Origin: Microstegium vimineum
Taxonomy: Eukaryota > Streptophyta > Magnoliopsida > Poales > Poaceae
Assembly: GCA_022036555.1 (NCBI GenBank)
Contig: CM039132.1
Span: 55,338,748 to 55,402,747 of the forward strand
Length of the DNA stretch: 64,000 nucleotides
Direction of reading: 5' to 3'
The position numbers and the translations under genes are program-made. Of the stretch, positions 1-12,046 are shown piece by piece. Below the pieces are notes generated by a model that saw only the letters and a program-made list of their open reading frames with translations, ran no database searches and was not told the origin of the DNA. Every line of letters starts with the position of its first letter. Position 1 is the stretch's first letter.

Positions 1-157
1 TCTCAAAGTAGGGATCCTCGGCGAACACCGTTCCGCCTATGGTGGTGGCTTTGTGAACGCCGACATCCACTGCCTCAAGGTAGGCCTCCATCCGCACTTT
101 CCAATAAGGAAAGTCATCCCCATCAAACATGGGTGGCGGTCCATCCCCATGGGACAT
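1..157 (-). CDS. Copia gag, N-terminal fragment (partial, runs off left edge)
   Basis: Minus-strand reading from ATG at 157 gives MSHGDGPPPMFDGDDFPYWK and onward, the same start as the long gag at 36458. The W-K-x-R-M pattern near residue 20 is the usual beginning of Copia gag proteins (UBN2/DUF4219-type). Only about 52 codons fall inside the window. A few residues differ from the second copy, so this is a diverged copy and not simply the same read repeated. Confidence 0.75.
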   Translation of the reverse strand, partial: MSHGDGPPPMFDGDDFPYWKVRMEAYLEAVDVGVHKATTIGGTVFAEDPYFE

Positions 158-195
158 CTTTCTCTAGGTGGTGAAGCCTAATTTAGAGCAACAAG

Positions 196-207
196 GCTCT
201 GATACCA
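196..207 (-). other. Primer-binding site of Copia element A
   Basis: The minus strand reads TGGTATCAGAGC, complementary to the 3' end of plant initiator methionine tRNA. It lies two bases inside the LTR edge at 210, where first-strand DNA synthesis would be primed. Confidence 0.85.
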
Positions 208-209
208 AT

Positions 210-1890
210 TGAAAGGATCAAGATGCCAAGAGGGGGGGGTGAATTGGGCTTGTTTTAAATTTCTAAAGCAAATATGAAAACCTATCAAATTCCAATCACC
301 CCCTAGTACCTACCATCCGTGTGTCCTAGCTAGAAAGCGGTAGCAGTTCATGGAATTTAAGAACAACCTAAGCAATTCTAGTAGGAAAGATAAGAACAAG
401 ACGGAATGTAATGCGGAAATATAAAGAGCTAGGGAAAAGAGATTCTCAGTGACGCAGCGATGTTTTCCCGAGGTATCGAGGTGTCGACACACCCCCCCTA
501 GTCCTCGTTGGAGCACCTCGCAAGGTATCGCTCCCCCTCTACCCGCGCAAGGGTAGAGTGCTCTCTACGGGCTGATTCTTCGCCACTCCGGCTCGGTGAA
601 TCGCCCACAACCGATCACAGAAGCTTGGAGAAGAGCCGCCGACAATCTTCCGGCGATCACTTCCTCCGAACACCACCAAACCGTCTAGGTGCTGTCAAAC
701 ACCAAGAGTAACAAGCACAAGACCTTCACTTGACCAACTCAAGGCTAGGAAGGTGGATGGATGCACACAAGTCACTCCTAATCACTCTAGGAGGGAAGAA
801 CAAGATGAACTCTCTCTAATCTCTCCCTCACTAGGCACTTGGCTCTCCAAAGGTTCTCTCAAGGTGACACCAGCTGAAACAAAGGCCAAGAGACCTCCTA
901 AGGACGAAGGGGGCAACTATAAATAGTCCCCACCTCCAAAACTAGCCGTTTTTTGCTTTTTCTTTTCTCTGTGAAGCCACCGGACTAGTCCGGAGCTTAC
1001 ACCACCGGACCAAGCACACAGGTCCGGAGCTCACTCTGAATTCAAACTCAGACACCGTCGGACTACTCTCCTTGGTCTGACACACTGGTCCGGAGCCAGG
1101 GTGCTCACTGAGTGAAAACATTTTCTCTTCTTCGAACCACCAGACCACTCTCCTTGGTCCGGAGCCCTGGTCCGACGCTCTGGTCCAGAGCCAGGGAGCT
1201 TACTGTATGAAAACAGCCTCCTGTCATGAAGCATCGGACTAGCCGTCGGACTCACCGTCGGACTAGTCCGGATCCTTCTTTCAGGCTCTCTCTCTGACAC
1301 AAGCCATCGGACCACTCTCCTATGGTTTGACGCTCTCCAGACAGGTGGTCCGCAGCTTCTCGAGCTGGACTTTTGCCTAAGTCAGGGACCGTCGGACCAC
1401 TCTCCTTGGTCCAACGCCTACTTGGCAGACCGGTCCGGAGCCTCTTTCTCCCCCTATTTCAACTGTTTTCGCTGAGATCTCTCGAGGGATTTTGCTCCTA
1501 CCATTTCTAGGGTTAACCAAGGGCTGAAAGCAAGGTCTCTAGGACTAGTTGTGACAAGTGTGCATATACCCACCTCCTAAACTCTCCTAGGTCAAGCTAC
1601 TAATCTCATACCCCCCTTTATAGTACGGTCAAAGGAAAAACAAAACCATAGCTATACTTAGTGCCCTTCTCAACCTTATGGCACTAAGAACTAGCCTAGT
1701 CCTCAACTTGTATCATCATCCTTTGCAACCGAAACGATTTCCATCTTGGGGCATGAATATCCATTAAGCCCATTCAAATTGTATCACTAATGACCTAACA
1801 CAAATGACTTTGTCTCTGCAAAACACACGTTAGTCATAGTGACCCAGCATTGTCGTTAATCACCTAAACACAATGGTCCATGATTCTTAA
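210..1890 (-). repeat. 5' LTR of Copia element A
   Basis: On the plus strand it begins TGAAAGGATCAAGA and ends CTTAA where the second copy has CTTCA, so the terminal TG/CA is damaged at one end. About 1.68 kb. A block near 965-1450 is crowded with GTCCGGA/TCCGGAC-like palindromic motifs. Several apparent small ORFs here are LTR sequence read in chance frames. Confidence 0.85.
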
Positions 1891-2797
1891 GGCGTCCAGT
1901 TGTAGGGAGTACTATTTATTTGAGAGAATGGGTGTACTAGTTGTGCACCCACTCACGGACGTTGGATGTACTCGTGACTCGTGTGCAGTTAGCCTACATA
2001 CTCGGTCCGTTCTAAATTACTAGCGCGATGGGCGCGCTACGCTGCGCCGGATTTTGCCGGGATTTTACCGTGCATCGACAAATGGTAGTAGACTTGAAAA
2101 TTTGCGTTCTAAGACAGAGCAACTAACCTTGAACTGTTTGGTCATTTGCCTTTATTTGATCAATGAGTAGTTCCATCATTGGGAACATGAATACAGAAAA
2201 GACATGGTGCGATGAAATTTTGAATCCAACTGGTAGACCTATTTTCAAAGAGTTGTACAAACAATGAGATTTGAGCTAGATTGGTTCACTGCCTAAAGTC
2301 AAAATAAAGCATTAAGGAACATGTTAGTTTAAATAAAACCCATGGAGATGTAACTGAACAAACATGTGTACATGACACAAAGAAAGCTGATCTTTGGAGG
2401 GAAAACTTCAAACTGTTTCACTCTGTATTTGTAAGGCATAAATTCTATTTAAGGGATGCGTAATAGAATAAGCTCAACATATAGTAGAGGTTAATAACAT
2501 CTAAATTTAGGGCACATAGAGACAGCAAAAGAAACAGTGGAAAATTAGGACATGTTTTACGGCGAGATAAGGACGTCCGCATTCTTTTACGGCGAGGCAG
2601 GAATCGGGAGGCCCGGTCTTACTTACGCGAAAATGCTGAGGGCGGTAGTTAATGCATACTTGTACGGAGTCTATACGTGGCAGAAGGTCTTCGGTCTTCA
2701 ATTTGCGGGATAGTATGCGGTAACAGTAAAAATGAGAGGTGGTGTATGAGTCTATACGTCGCAAGTCGCGTATTTTTTCGCGTACAATTCGCGAACG

Positions 2798-2866
2798 CGC
2801 TCAGCCGGGGATTCGAACCGGAGACCTCACCCTCGCACGGTACCTCCTCTACCACTCCACCCATGC
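2798..2866 (-). repeat. tRNA-derived (SINE-like) segment with Pol III A/B boxes
   Basis: The minus strand contains a perfect B-box GGTTCGAATCC (2809-2819) and, about 35 bases upstream, GAGTGGTAGAGG, which resembles a tRNA D-arm/A box. It does not fold as an obvious intact tRNA and has no clear acceptor stem. The same segment appears in U2 (about 5010-5080) and U3 (about 20360-20430) with B-box substitutions, so it is probably an old SINE-type insertion carried by the unit. Confidence 0.45.
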
Positions 2867-2904
2867 CTCACTTGTGTCTAGATTCGTTAGTACTTCTTCA
2901 TATT

Positions 2905-3835
2905 CTATACTAAACCGAGTGTAAATTGATTGTTTGAGCCACTAAACGAATTCAAATGAAAAAGTTGTGAGCTACAAAGTTTCATAACTTTTCGAGATCT
3001 ACGTCTTTCATGTAGCAAGTTTTTTCATCCGAGGCCGTTTACAAAAATTTGAATTTCAAATTTGACACATTCAAACGTATTTTTCGATGACAAGATGATT
3101 TCAAATGAAAACGTTGTGATCTACAAAGTTTCATAACTTTTCGAGATGTAGAACTTTCATGTACAAAGTTTTCCCATCAGAGGTCGTTTACAAAAATCAA
3201 AAAAGCCAACTCTACACGTATATCAGTGCCGGTTCCAGCCACGAACCGGCACCGAAGCTCCTCATCACTGCCGGTTCGTGGCTGGAACCGGCAGTGAAAG
3301 TGGCCACGATATCACTGCCGGTTCCAGCCACGAACCGGCAGTGATGAGGAGCTTCAGTGCCGGTTCGTGGCTGGAACCGACACTGATATACCTGTGAGTT
3401 GACTTTTTTAATTTTTGTAAACGACCTTGGATGGAAAAACTTTGTACATCAAAGTTGTATATCTCGAAAAGTTATGAAACTTTGTAGTTCGCAACGTTTT
3501 CATTTGAAATCGTTTAGTGGCCAAAAAATGCGTTCGAATGTGTCAAAATTGAAATTCAAATTTTTGTAAACCACCTCGGATGGAAAAATCTGCTACATGA
3601 AAGTTTTAGATCTCGAAAAGTTATGAAACTTTGTAGTTCACAACTTTTTCATTTGAATTCGTTTAGTGGCTCAAACAATCAATTTACAAATCTGATTTTT
3701 CAAATTATGAATCGACAGTGATGAGGACCTTCATTGCCGGTTCGTGGCTGGAACCGGCAGTGAAGATTCATCACTGCCGGTTTTGCCAGACCCGACGGTG
3801 ATAGGCCGGCAGTGATGTTGAAATCTGTAGTAGTG
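2905..3835. mobile_element. Large palindrome and CACTA right terminus in U1
   Basis: From about 2930 to 3690 the two halves are imperfect reverse complements centred near 3320. The arms carry motifs such as TTTCATAACTTTTCGAGATC, and the centre has four alternating copies of the GCCGGTTCGTGGCTGGAACC motif and its complement. The right edge ends GTAGTAGTG at 3835, the complement of CACTACTAC, the terminal motif of CACTA (En/Spm) transposons; CACTGCCGG-type repeats nearby are usual CACTA subterminal repeats. No matching left CACTACTAC end was found in the unit, so the element is probably truncated. Confidence 0.65.
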
Positions 3836-4109
3836 TAACAGTCGTCATTGTTTATCTAATAATCATTTTTTGCGCATAGTTTATCTAATGTCATTACTTC
3901 ACCACCCACCCCAAACTCTCGATTTCTCCAACCATGCATATGATATTATTGACTACCTGTTTTGACTTTAGGGTGCCGTCATTGTTTATCTAATATCATT
4001 ACTTCATGCTACGACCAAGCTGTCATTGTTGCCAAACTTGATCTGGATTTCTGCACCACCCACGCCAGTCCATCAAGATCCAACCATAAGAAATGAAATG
4101 GGAAGACGT

Positions 4110-6208
4110 CCAGTTGTAGGGAGTACTATTTATTTGAGAGAATGGGTGTACTAGTTGTGCACCCACTCACGGACGTTGGATGTACTCGTGACTCGTGTGC
4201 AGTTAGCCTACATACTCGGTCCGTTCTAAATTACTAGTGCGATGGGCGCGCTACGCTGCGCCGGATTTTGCCGGGATTTTACCGTGCATCGACAAATGGT
4301 AGTAGACTTGAAAATTTGCGTTCTAAGACAGAGCAACTAACCTTGAACTGTTTGGTCATTTGCCTTTATTTGATCAACGAGTAGTTCCATCATTGGGAAC
4401 ATGAATACAGAAAAGACATGGTGCGATGAAATTTTGAATCCAACTGGTAGACCTATTTTCAAAGAGTTGTACAAATAATGAGATTTGAGCTAGATTGGTT
4501 CACTGCCTAAAGTCAAAATAAAGCATTAAGGAACATGTTAGTTTAAATAAAACCCATGGAGATGTAACTGAACAAACATGTGTACATGACACAAAGAAAG
4601 CTGATCTTTGGAGGGAAAACTTCAAACTGTTTCACTCTGTATTTGTAAGGCATAAATTCTATTTAAGGGATGCGTAACAGAATAAGCTCAACATATAGTA
4701 GAGGTTAATAACATCTAAATTTAGGGCACATAGAGACAACAAAAGAAACAGTGGAAAATTAGGACATGTTTTACGGCGAGATAAGGACGTCTGCATTCTT
4801 TTACGGCGAGGCAGGAATCGGGAGGCCCGGTCTTACTTACGCGAAAATGCTGAGGGCGGTAGTTAATGCATACTTGTACGGAGTCTATACGTGGCAGAAG
4901 GTCTTCGGTCTTCAATTTGCTTGTGGGATAGTATGCGGTAACAGTAAAAATGCGAGGTGGTATATGAGTCTATACGTCGTAAGTCGCGCATTTTTTCGCG
5001 TAAAATTCACAAACGCGTTCCGTCGGGGATTTGAACCGGAGACCTCACCCTCGCGCGGTACCTCCTCTACCACTCCACCCATGCCTCACTTGTGTCAAGA
5101 TTCGTTAGTACTTCTTCATATTCTATACTAAACCGAGTGTAAATTGTTTGTTTGAGCCACTAAACGAATTCAAATGAAAAAGTTGTGAGCTACAAAGTTT
5201 CATAACTTTTCGAGATCTACGTCTTTCATGTAGCAAGTTTTTTCATCTGAGGCCGTTTACAAAAATTTGAATTTCAAATTTGACACATTCAAACGTATTT
5301 TTCAATGACAAGATGATTTCAAATGAAAACGTTGTGATCTACAAAGTTTCATAACTTTTCGATATCTAGAACTTTCATGTACAAAGTTTTCCCGTCAGAG
5401 GTCGTTTACAAAAATAAAAAAAGTCAACTCTACACGTATATCAGTGTCGGTTCCAGCCACGAACCGGCACTGAAAGCTCCTCATCACTACCGGTTCGTAG
5501 CTGGAACCGGCAGTGAAAGTGGCCATGATATCACTGCCGGTTCCAGCCACGAACCGGCAGTGATGAGAAGCTTCAGTGCCGGTTCGTGGCTGGAACCGGC
5601 ATTGATATACCTGTAGAGTTGACTTTTTTATTTTTGTAAACGACCTTGGATGGAAAAACTCTGTACATGAAAGTTGTATATCTCAAAAAGTTATGAAACT
5701 TTATAGTTCGCAACGTTTTCATTTGAAATCGTTTAGTGGCCGAAAAATGCGTTCGAATGTGTCAAATTTGAAATTCAAATTTTTGTAAACCACCTCGGAT
5801 GGAAAAACCTGCTACATGAAAGTTGTAGACCTCGAAAAGTTATGAAACTTTGTAGTTCACAACTTTTTCATTTGAATTCGTTTAGTCGCTCAAACAATCA
5901 ATTTACAAATCTGATTTTTCAAAAGTTATGAAACTTTGTAGTTCACAACTTTTTCATTTTAATTCGTTTAGTCGCTCAAACAATCAATTTACAAATCTGA
6001 TTTTTCAAATTATGAACCGGCAGTGATGAGGACCTTCACTGTCGGTTCGTGGCTGGAACCGGCAGTGAAGATTCATCACTGCCGGTTTTGCCAGACCCGG
6101 CAGTGATAGGCCGGCAGTGATGTTGAAATCGGTAGTAGTGTAACAGTCATCATTGTTTATCTAATAATCATTTTTGCACATAGTTTATCTAATGTCATTA
6201 CTTCACCA
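4110..6208. repeat. Tandem unit U2, cut by Gypsy-1
   Basis: This is a near copy of U1 starting CCAGTTGTAGGG. It ends abruptly at CTTCACCA where Gypsy-1 begins; the remaining ~200 bases of the unit are absent. The palindrome is at about 5145-5900 and the CACTA right end at 6140. It contains an extra tandem duplication of about 79 bases near 5870-6015 that U1 and U3 lack. Confidence 0.8.
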
Positions 6209-9029
6209 TGTAACACCCTAAAATTTGAAATAGAAATTAGATTTGAATTTGCTTAAATTTGATTTAATTCAAGCATTTCTTTGATCATAGAATTAATTAA
6301 ATAAATTAAAATAAATATCATGCTAGGGTTCAACTTGGTTGTGCACTTCATGCCTCTGCATATTTTCTTGTGTTGGTTGAAGTTGCAAAACTTGAAATGG
6401 TTTTCAAAACCCTTTTGAAAATCGTTTTGGAAAAGCAAAAGAAAAGAAAAAAAAGGAAAATGGAAAAGGCTTTTCTTCTCTCCCCTCCCTCCTTTCGGCC
6501 TCTGGCCCAATCAAGCGGCCCAGCTGGCCTGCTCTCCCCTTTCTCTCTCCCTCCTTCCGCTTGGGCCAGCCATCTCTCTCTCGGCCCAACTCGCCCGCAG
6601 GCCTGTACCGCACGGGATCCCTCCTCCCTCTCGCTGACACGGCGGCCTTGCCTGTCAGACCCCTTCTCCCTCAATCCGAGTCCGCCCCGGACTCTGCCGA
6701 CGCACCGTGCCGCCGAATCCCGTAACCGCCGCGCGCATTCCCCGCTCCCGTATCCGCGTGAGACTTCCCCCTCGGCTCCTTTAAATAGCGCCGCCACCGC
6801 GCCACCTCTCCCCCGTCCTCGCATCGCCTTGCAAGCCTCAGCAGCAGCGCCGCGCAGCCGAGCAGAGCGCCGCTGCCGAGCACCGCCGCCCAACCGCCGT
6901 TCCACGCAATTTCGGCCGCTGTAAGTTTCCCCGAGCCGCGCTTCGTCTTCGCGTGACTGCGGAACATCTTCCCCCTCTCTTTTCCCTCTCTTTTGTGCTC
7001 TGCTTGATCGCGCCGCCGTGCATAGGGGCTCCGCCACCGCTGTCTTCCGTCGCCGGCCGCCCTCCGCGTTCTTCGAGCCCCTCTGAGCAGTAAGGTGAGC
7101 TCGCCTCCCACTCCTCTCTCTCCCGGTGCTTCCGGATTTGAAAACCGAGCACCCGAACCCCTTCTCCCCTTGCGTCGGCGAGCACGGGCTCTGCCCGGCC
7201 ATGGCCGCCGCCGCGCACCGCTCTGCTCCGGTAGGAGCACCACCCTCTCTCTCTCTCTTCTAATCTGGATCGCCCAGATCAGATCCAACGGCCCTGCGCG
7301 GCCGATACCCCTTCGCGGGTAATTTTGCTAAAGAGTCCCTGAACTCTCTGACCCTCAACCCGCAGTCCTTTGGTGCCTTCTACCTTTACGTTTTCCCCTC
7401 TGGAAAGCGTACTCCTTTTCAGATCTGATTTGTTTCGAAAATAAAAGAAAATTCCTATTTACAGTTTTGCCACTGATTTTCAAATGCTTATAATTTGCTC
7501 GTTTTTAATCCAAATCGATCCGTTCAAGTTGCGTTAGATCCGTAATTTTATGCTCTATCCAGTAGTATAGATTTCATCTATGTTAATTACTTTTGAAAAT
7601 CAAAGTAAATTAATTCTTTTAATGCTTTAATCTTGCCCTTTTCAAAATCTTGTTTAATCTATAGTTTATTCATTTTAGATCCGATTAGTGTGATTTTCGC
7701 GTCTTTGTGATCGTAGTGTAATATAGATCTGTTTTATAATCTTTTCAAAACCTCTTTGTTGTTTATGTTGTAATGTTCTGATCATATCTTTATTGCTTCG
7801 TGTATGATTGTTTGGATGATTGCGTGGTGATGTTGATCGAGTACAGCCGGTGAGATCTTCGGTGAGCAAGAGTTCTTTGCAGCAGATCAGGATCACCAGG
7901 AGCTTTGTGATCAAGGCAAGTTTAACATGGGATCATCCTTGTTACCTATTCACCCTAATTCATCTAGTCATGATTGCATGTGTCTAATTTGATTCCTATT
8001 TAGATTTACCATAGCTTTGTTATCCTTTTACCTTGTCACCATGGGTTTTCATGCATATGGGTAGCTTTGCTATGCTTTACATGATGAATATTGAGATGAA
8101 TCTTGATTAATGATATATGCAACAATGAGATAAAATTGGCTTTTATAGCAACATGGAATAGGACCCCACTGTAGGGCAAAAGCTGGGATTCAAATGCAAC
8201 CATGAGTGCTATAATGGCTCTGGCTTTAGTTAAGTATGAAGTTTGGACTAGCATGCTTGAGGTTCGTGAAAGGCACCTTTGCCGAGCTGGTTATGGGGTA
8301 TAGCTTGTGTGGGGACCGCTGCGGGTGGTACCATCGGGGTGTCCCATATTCCCCTTTGCATTGGGTCCGTAGGGTCCGCTACATGCTAAAAGGGCTTTTG
8401 AAAGACTTCATAGTGTTCCCTGCCCACTAACCTTGGAAGTGTTTTGGGAGTAATTAACCTGGGCATATGGGCAACACGGCTTGTGGGTAAAGTGTATAAC
8501 CTCTGCAGAGTGTAAATCTATAATGATAGCCGTGCTCACGGTTACGAGCGGCCTGGAAAACTCACAGTGTAGATGATCATGTTGTTTAATTGTTAATGAT
8601 GTTTACTAATCTTATCATGTGGTTATCAATTGGGTTATGCATAATTAAATCTAAGTGTTGGTAAAATTTGACCAAGCTAAAAGCAACCGCAGTTCAAACA
8701 GTGTCAGCCTTTGAGCTTCATAACCCTATGTTACTCTTGCTGAGTACTTTACGTGCTCACTCTTGCTTTCTCAACCCCTTCAGAAGGCTATGAAGACTAC
8801 CGTAAGGAGTACTAGGCTAGTGGTCAACCAGTCGGCGTTCCCTGTGAAGTGGAGCTTCGTCGCGAGAGTTATCTTTATTTCCGCTGTTTTGTTTAAGAAT
8901 ATTATTCGTTATGTAATAAGCACTCAGTGATGGTACTATTTAAAGATTTGTCGGCTTATGTGTGTGATTGATCTCTGGGCACACATGAGTTATTCGCATT
9001 CAATTTTATTCTTAAAATTGGGTGTGACA
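6209..9029 (+). repeat. 5' LTR of Gypsy-1
   Basis: Starts TGTAACACCC, ends GTGTGACA, 2821 bases. Its layout is AT-rich edges, a GC-rich block (about 6480-7320) after a run of A residues, then AT-rich sequence. Long ORFs in the GC-rich block (for example 6348-7202 and 6671-7288 on the minus strand) are open because of base composition, overlap one another and match no family I recognise. Confidence 0.9.
6780..6788 (+). promoter_or_regulatory. Probable TATA box of Gypsy-1 5' LTR
   Basis: TTTAAATAG stands in an otherwise GC-rich block and is conserved in the 3' LTR near 16958 (CTTTAAATAGC). The pyrimidine- and CGC-rich stretch after it resembles a plant 5' leader. The inference is that transcription starts about 30 bases downstream. 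Confidence 0.5.
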
Positions 9030-9032
9030 AAT

Positions 9033-9044
9033 TGGTATCAGAGC
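9033..9044 (+). other. Primer-binding site of Gypsy-1
   Basis: TGGTATCAGAGC follows the 5' LTR by three bases and is complementary to initiator Met-tRNA. Confidence 0.9.
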
Positions 9045-9220
9045 AAGTGTTGACTGTAGGACGCAAGCTTAGTTAGAATGGTCTTCTTATCTTGTCTTTA
9101 CCTTCTCTTTTCATGCTTACATTCTTGTATATATAATTTCTCAAACTGTTTATGCTACAATTGACTTATTCTATTGTGAAATTTTTTTTCTAATCTATCT
9201 CTATCTTGGTCATGTTCAAG

Positions 9221-10012
9221 ATGTCTAACCTTCGTCGGTCAGCCCGCATCAACACCGGAGGACGTGCCCCTCCTGTACCTCAATCGCCAATGGTGGAATC
9301 TCAGGAAGAACCAGAGGAGGAGATCCAGGAAATCTCCAGTAGCGAAGAGTACCACGGGGAAGAAAGCCCCCATGCCCCAAGTGCTAACGTTAATTCCTCT
9401 ACTCCTGATGTCGTCGAAGAAGATCTGCCAGAAGAGCCAGGGTGGATTCGCACTAAGTATATCCGAGGAGGAGCGCACAGCAGCTACGCTCACTCCCAGC
9501 TGGTGGACCTTGTGATAGAATTCCACCCAGGACCTGAGATTGCAACTATGTACACTTGCAAGGAATTCAAACACCCCCTCGCCAACACCTACTGGAAGGC
9601 GAAGATCTATATCTGTGGAAGTGCTGGTGGGCAAGCAGCTGAATGTGTGGATTATACCTTCCATAGCTGTGTTCCTCATCCTACCATGGAAGCAAGCATG
9701 AAGGATGTCGCGTTCTCTGCATATATGGCCATCCACAACAAATTCAGGGAAAGGATCGCCAACACCTGACGCCGTTACATCCCTCATTTCGATACGGAGC
9801 AAGGTTGGATAATCGTCAAACCTAACGGTGAAGGTGGCCCCGTCTTGAATGAGCTCGTCAACTTCATTCAAGAGATGATGAGCATGTATGGTCATCTCTT
9901 AGTAGAAGCAAGGGAGTTGCGCAAGGAGCTCAAGCGCAGTTACCAACAACAAGATGAGCTTCGCGAAGAGTTTGGGCTGCCAAGGAACTTCAAGAAGATC
10001 AAGAAGAATTAG
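9221..10012 (+). pseudogene. Extra ORF upstream of gag in Gypsy-1 (ORF0), one internal stop
   Basis: Reading starts at ATG 9221 (MSNLRRSARINTGG) and runs to TAG at 10010-10012, about 263 codons, broken by TGA at 9767-9769. The frame stays open on both sides, so this looks like one gene with a single premature stop, possibly from CGA. The N-terminus is basic, an acidic Glu/Ser-rich stretch follows (about residues 25-75), then a folded-looking middle with W-containing motifs, and a C-terminal heptad-like coiled coil (about 205-255) ending in lysines. A protein of the same layout sits in the same place in Gypsy-2 (56973-57923). I do not recognise a named domain. It lies between the primer-binding site and gag on the sense strand. 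Confidence 0.6.
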
Positions 10013-10646
10013 GACTAGGAGTCCCTTTATAGTTTATTCGCTAGTTCGTGAGTCGTGTGTGCTAGTGTTCTTCTAAGTGTTTAGTTGCTTGTGTTTTTGC
10101 TAGTGTGTGAGTTGGTTCTTTGTGATGAATGTTGAGGTTGTGGGCCTGTCCACAACACTCATAGCTTAGGTTGGTTTTTTTTAAAGATAATAAATAAAGT
10201 TGCAGTTTTCGTTAATCTGTCTTTTCAGACCTCTCTGTCTTGTTAATTTTTCCTAATTAATTCTGAACGTCCTAAAATCACGAAAACTTAACTGAAAACA
10301 GTAGACTTCCTTATCTTTCCGTGGCCGCAAGAAGCACCTTCATATCTGTTCGGAGTTAAGAGAAACAATTCCTTCAAGTTGATGTTTCTGTGCAGTTTGG
10401 TAATCTGGACAGATCTGTTTAATTACAGTTTATGACTAAGTTAATGTCAGAATCAGAAAAAGTCAGAATTACGAAAGTTGTAGATAAATTCTTTATATTT
10501 CCAACCACGTAAGCTTTGCCTCTGTTTGACTTCGGGAACTTCAGATATGACAGTTTTTCTAGACAGCTATTGTGCTGAAAATCCAGAAAAGTTGCAGACT
10601 GATCTCATGTCCGGTTTTAAATTTGTTCTTATGTTCTATACGACAG
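10013..10646 (+). other. Spacer between ORF0 and gag of Gypsy-1
   Basis: AT-rich leader with no ORF of note. The corresponding spacer in Gypsy-2 (about 56295-56972) also lacks ORFs, and short stretches are alike in both, so it is part of the element and not an insertion. Confidence 0.6.
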
Positions 10647-10821
10647 ATGCCCCGTACCAGGACTAACTCCGGATCCAACACCAGTGGCAATGGAAGTCAG
10701 GAAGATAACAACAACAATAACCAGCACCCACCACCTCCACCACCTGCGATGACCCCAGAGCAGATGCAGACTCAGATGATGCAGACAATGCAAGCCATGA
10801 TGCAGTTCATGCAGAACCAAC
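10647..10821 (+). pseudogene. Gypsy-1 gag, N-terminal part
   Basis: ATG at 10647 opens MPRTRTNSGSNTSG, followed by Asn- and Pro-rich low-complexity sequence and a Met/Gln-rich segment (MQTQMMQTMQAMMQFMQNQ). Gag forms the particle that packages element RNA. The coding frame is cut by a Copia solo LTR after codon 58 and resumes near 12047. Confidence 0.75.
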
Positions 10822-12046
10822 TGTTAGGAATATGCCCTAGAGCTAATCATGTGGATGATTATATTCCGATTGTATCCATGATTAATAAAGTGTTCTTTGA
10901 ATATCCATTATAGACAACTAGTATTGATTGACAATTATGTGAATTGTTTGTGAAACTCAATTACCTGAATGGTTATTCTAAAAGTTGTCCCTGGTCGGCA
11001 TTCTTGTAAGAGCACACTTGAATATTAGACCAGCACATGTATTAGTTGATGGCTATGTTTCACAAGTCATAGACATGGAGATGTCAAACTAATAATGTGG
11101 GCACATGTGAGACATGTAAGCTGGACTGACCCAACAAGAGAAAGTCTCTATTCATGTCATGTACGTTATGTCCTTAGACCTGAGATTGTGGTATGTACTC
11201 AAGATGTGAAACGATCTACTTAGAGACTATCAAACGCTACTCCGTTATTGGGTAGTTATAAAGGTGGCCCTTGGGTGGTCGGGAAACATGCTGTGAGACA
11301 TAGACAATCAAGATGGAATTTGCCCCTCTCTTCGTGAGAGAGATATCACTGGATCACTCATGTGATTGGATCAACAAATGCATGGCCGTGCTTGGGTTAA
11401 GTGTTAACCCACGAGTTGAACCATATATCGAGTGGCGAAGGGAATAACTTGTACATGGTCATAGTGGTTCGTCTGATATGATCATAGCGTATGCATAGGA
11501 GTTGACACGCCTTGCTAGAGGCTGCTATCAACTATTGGTCGAGTAAGAGTACTTGGGCCATGTCTATGTATGCGTGAGCCCATAGGGTCGCACGCTTAAG
11601 GGGCTGGAAGCCTAATTCGGGTTGGACCCGAATTAGACTAGGTTTAGGGTTTCTAATGGGCCTCCACCGTGGGAGCTCATTAGGACGCCTATATAAGCCA
11701 GGGGTGGGCGCGGGGCGAATTCATCCACGCCTTTAGGCAGCCGTCGTCGCCTCCCCACGCTCGCGTTTTTTGCTCCTCGCGGACCTAGCAGTCCGGAGGC
11801 GCAACGCTTCCTCCCTGCACGTGTGGGATTCCTCGGAGGTGCTGCATCTGGAGCACAAGGACGAACCGCGAGAAGGGGACGTTGAGACGGACAACCATGC
11901 AACTACACTGCCTGCTGCGACGCGCACGACTACATCAAGTCGTCTTCCGCTGCACCTGCGCGTCTAGTGGTAATCCCGTAACCTGTAACTAGCAGTAGAT
12001 CCTGGGATATGAGGTCGAAAAGTTTTTGTTTTCCGGCTAGCGTAGC
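10822..12046 (+). mobile_element. Copia-type solo LTR inserted in Gypsy-1 gag
   Basis: Starts TGTTAGGAATATGCCCTAG, very like the starts of Angela/BARE-type Copia LTRs of grasses, and contains a TATA-like CCTATATAAGC at about 11690. It interrupts gag between the Met/Gln-rich segment and the segment resuming at CTCGCATTCC. No internal region is present, so it is a solo LTR left by LTR-LTR recombination. The right edge is uncertain by a few bases: flanks CCAAC (left) and GCAAC (right) look like an imperfect 5-base target duplication. Confidence 0.7.

Larger units (their letters stand above)
1..1890 (-). mobile_element. Sirevirus-like Copia element A, 5' end only (gag start plus 5' LTR)
   Basis: The first 1890 bases match 36302-38213 base for base apart from scattered differences. 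Read on the minus strand the order is 5' LTR, a primer-binding site complementary to initiator Met-tRNA, then the start of gag; the rest lies beyond the left edge. The right end is followed by GGCGT, the same position in the tandem unit where element B is followed by its target duplication GACGT. Sirevirus (SIRE/Maximus Copia) placement rests on the long gag with a coiled coil in element B and on the long LTR with CCGGA-rich palindromic repeats; it is family inference. Confidence 0.8.
1896..4109. repeat. Tandem unit U1 (about 2.2 kb), complete copy
   Basis: The stretch starting CCAGTTGTAGGGAGTACT recurs at 4110 and (as TTGTACGG) at 38219; its later part recurs at 20155. The end of U1 reads GGGAAGACGT and runs straight into the next unit, so units are head to tail. 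Inside are AT-rich unique-looking sequence (about 2100-2520), a tRNA-like segment, a large palindrome and a CACTA right end. No coding potential is convincing. Short ORFs such as 2507-2764 and 2677-2913 are not conserved as proteins between units. Confidence 0.8.
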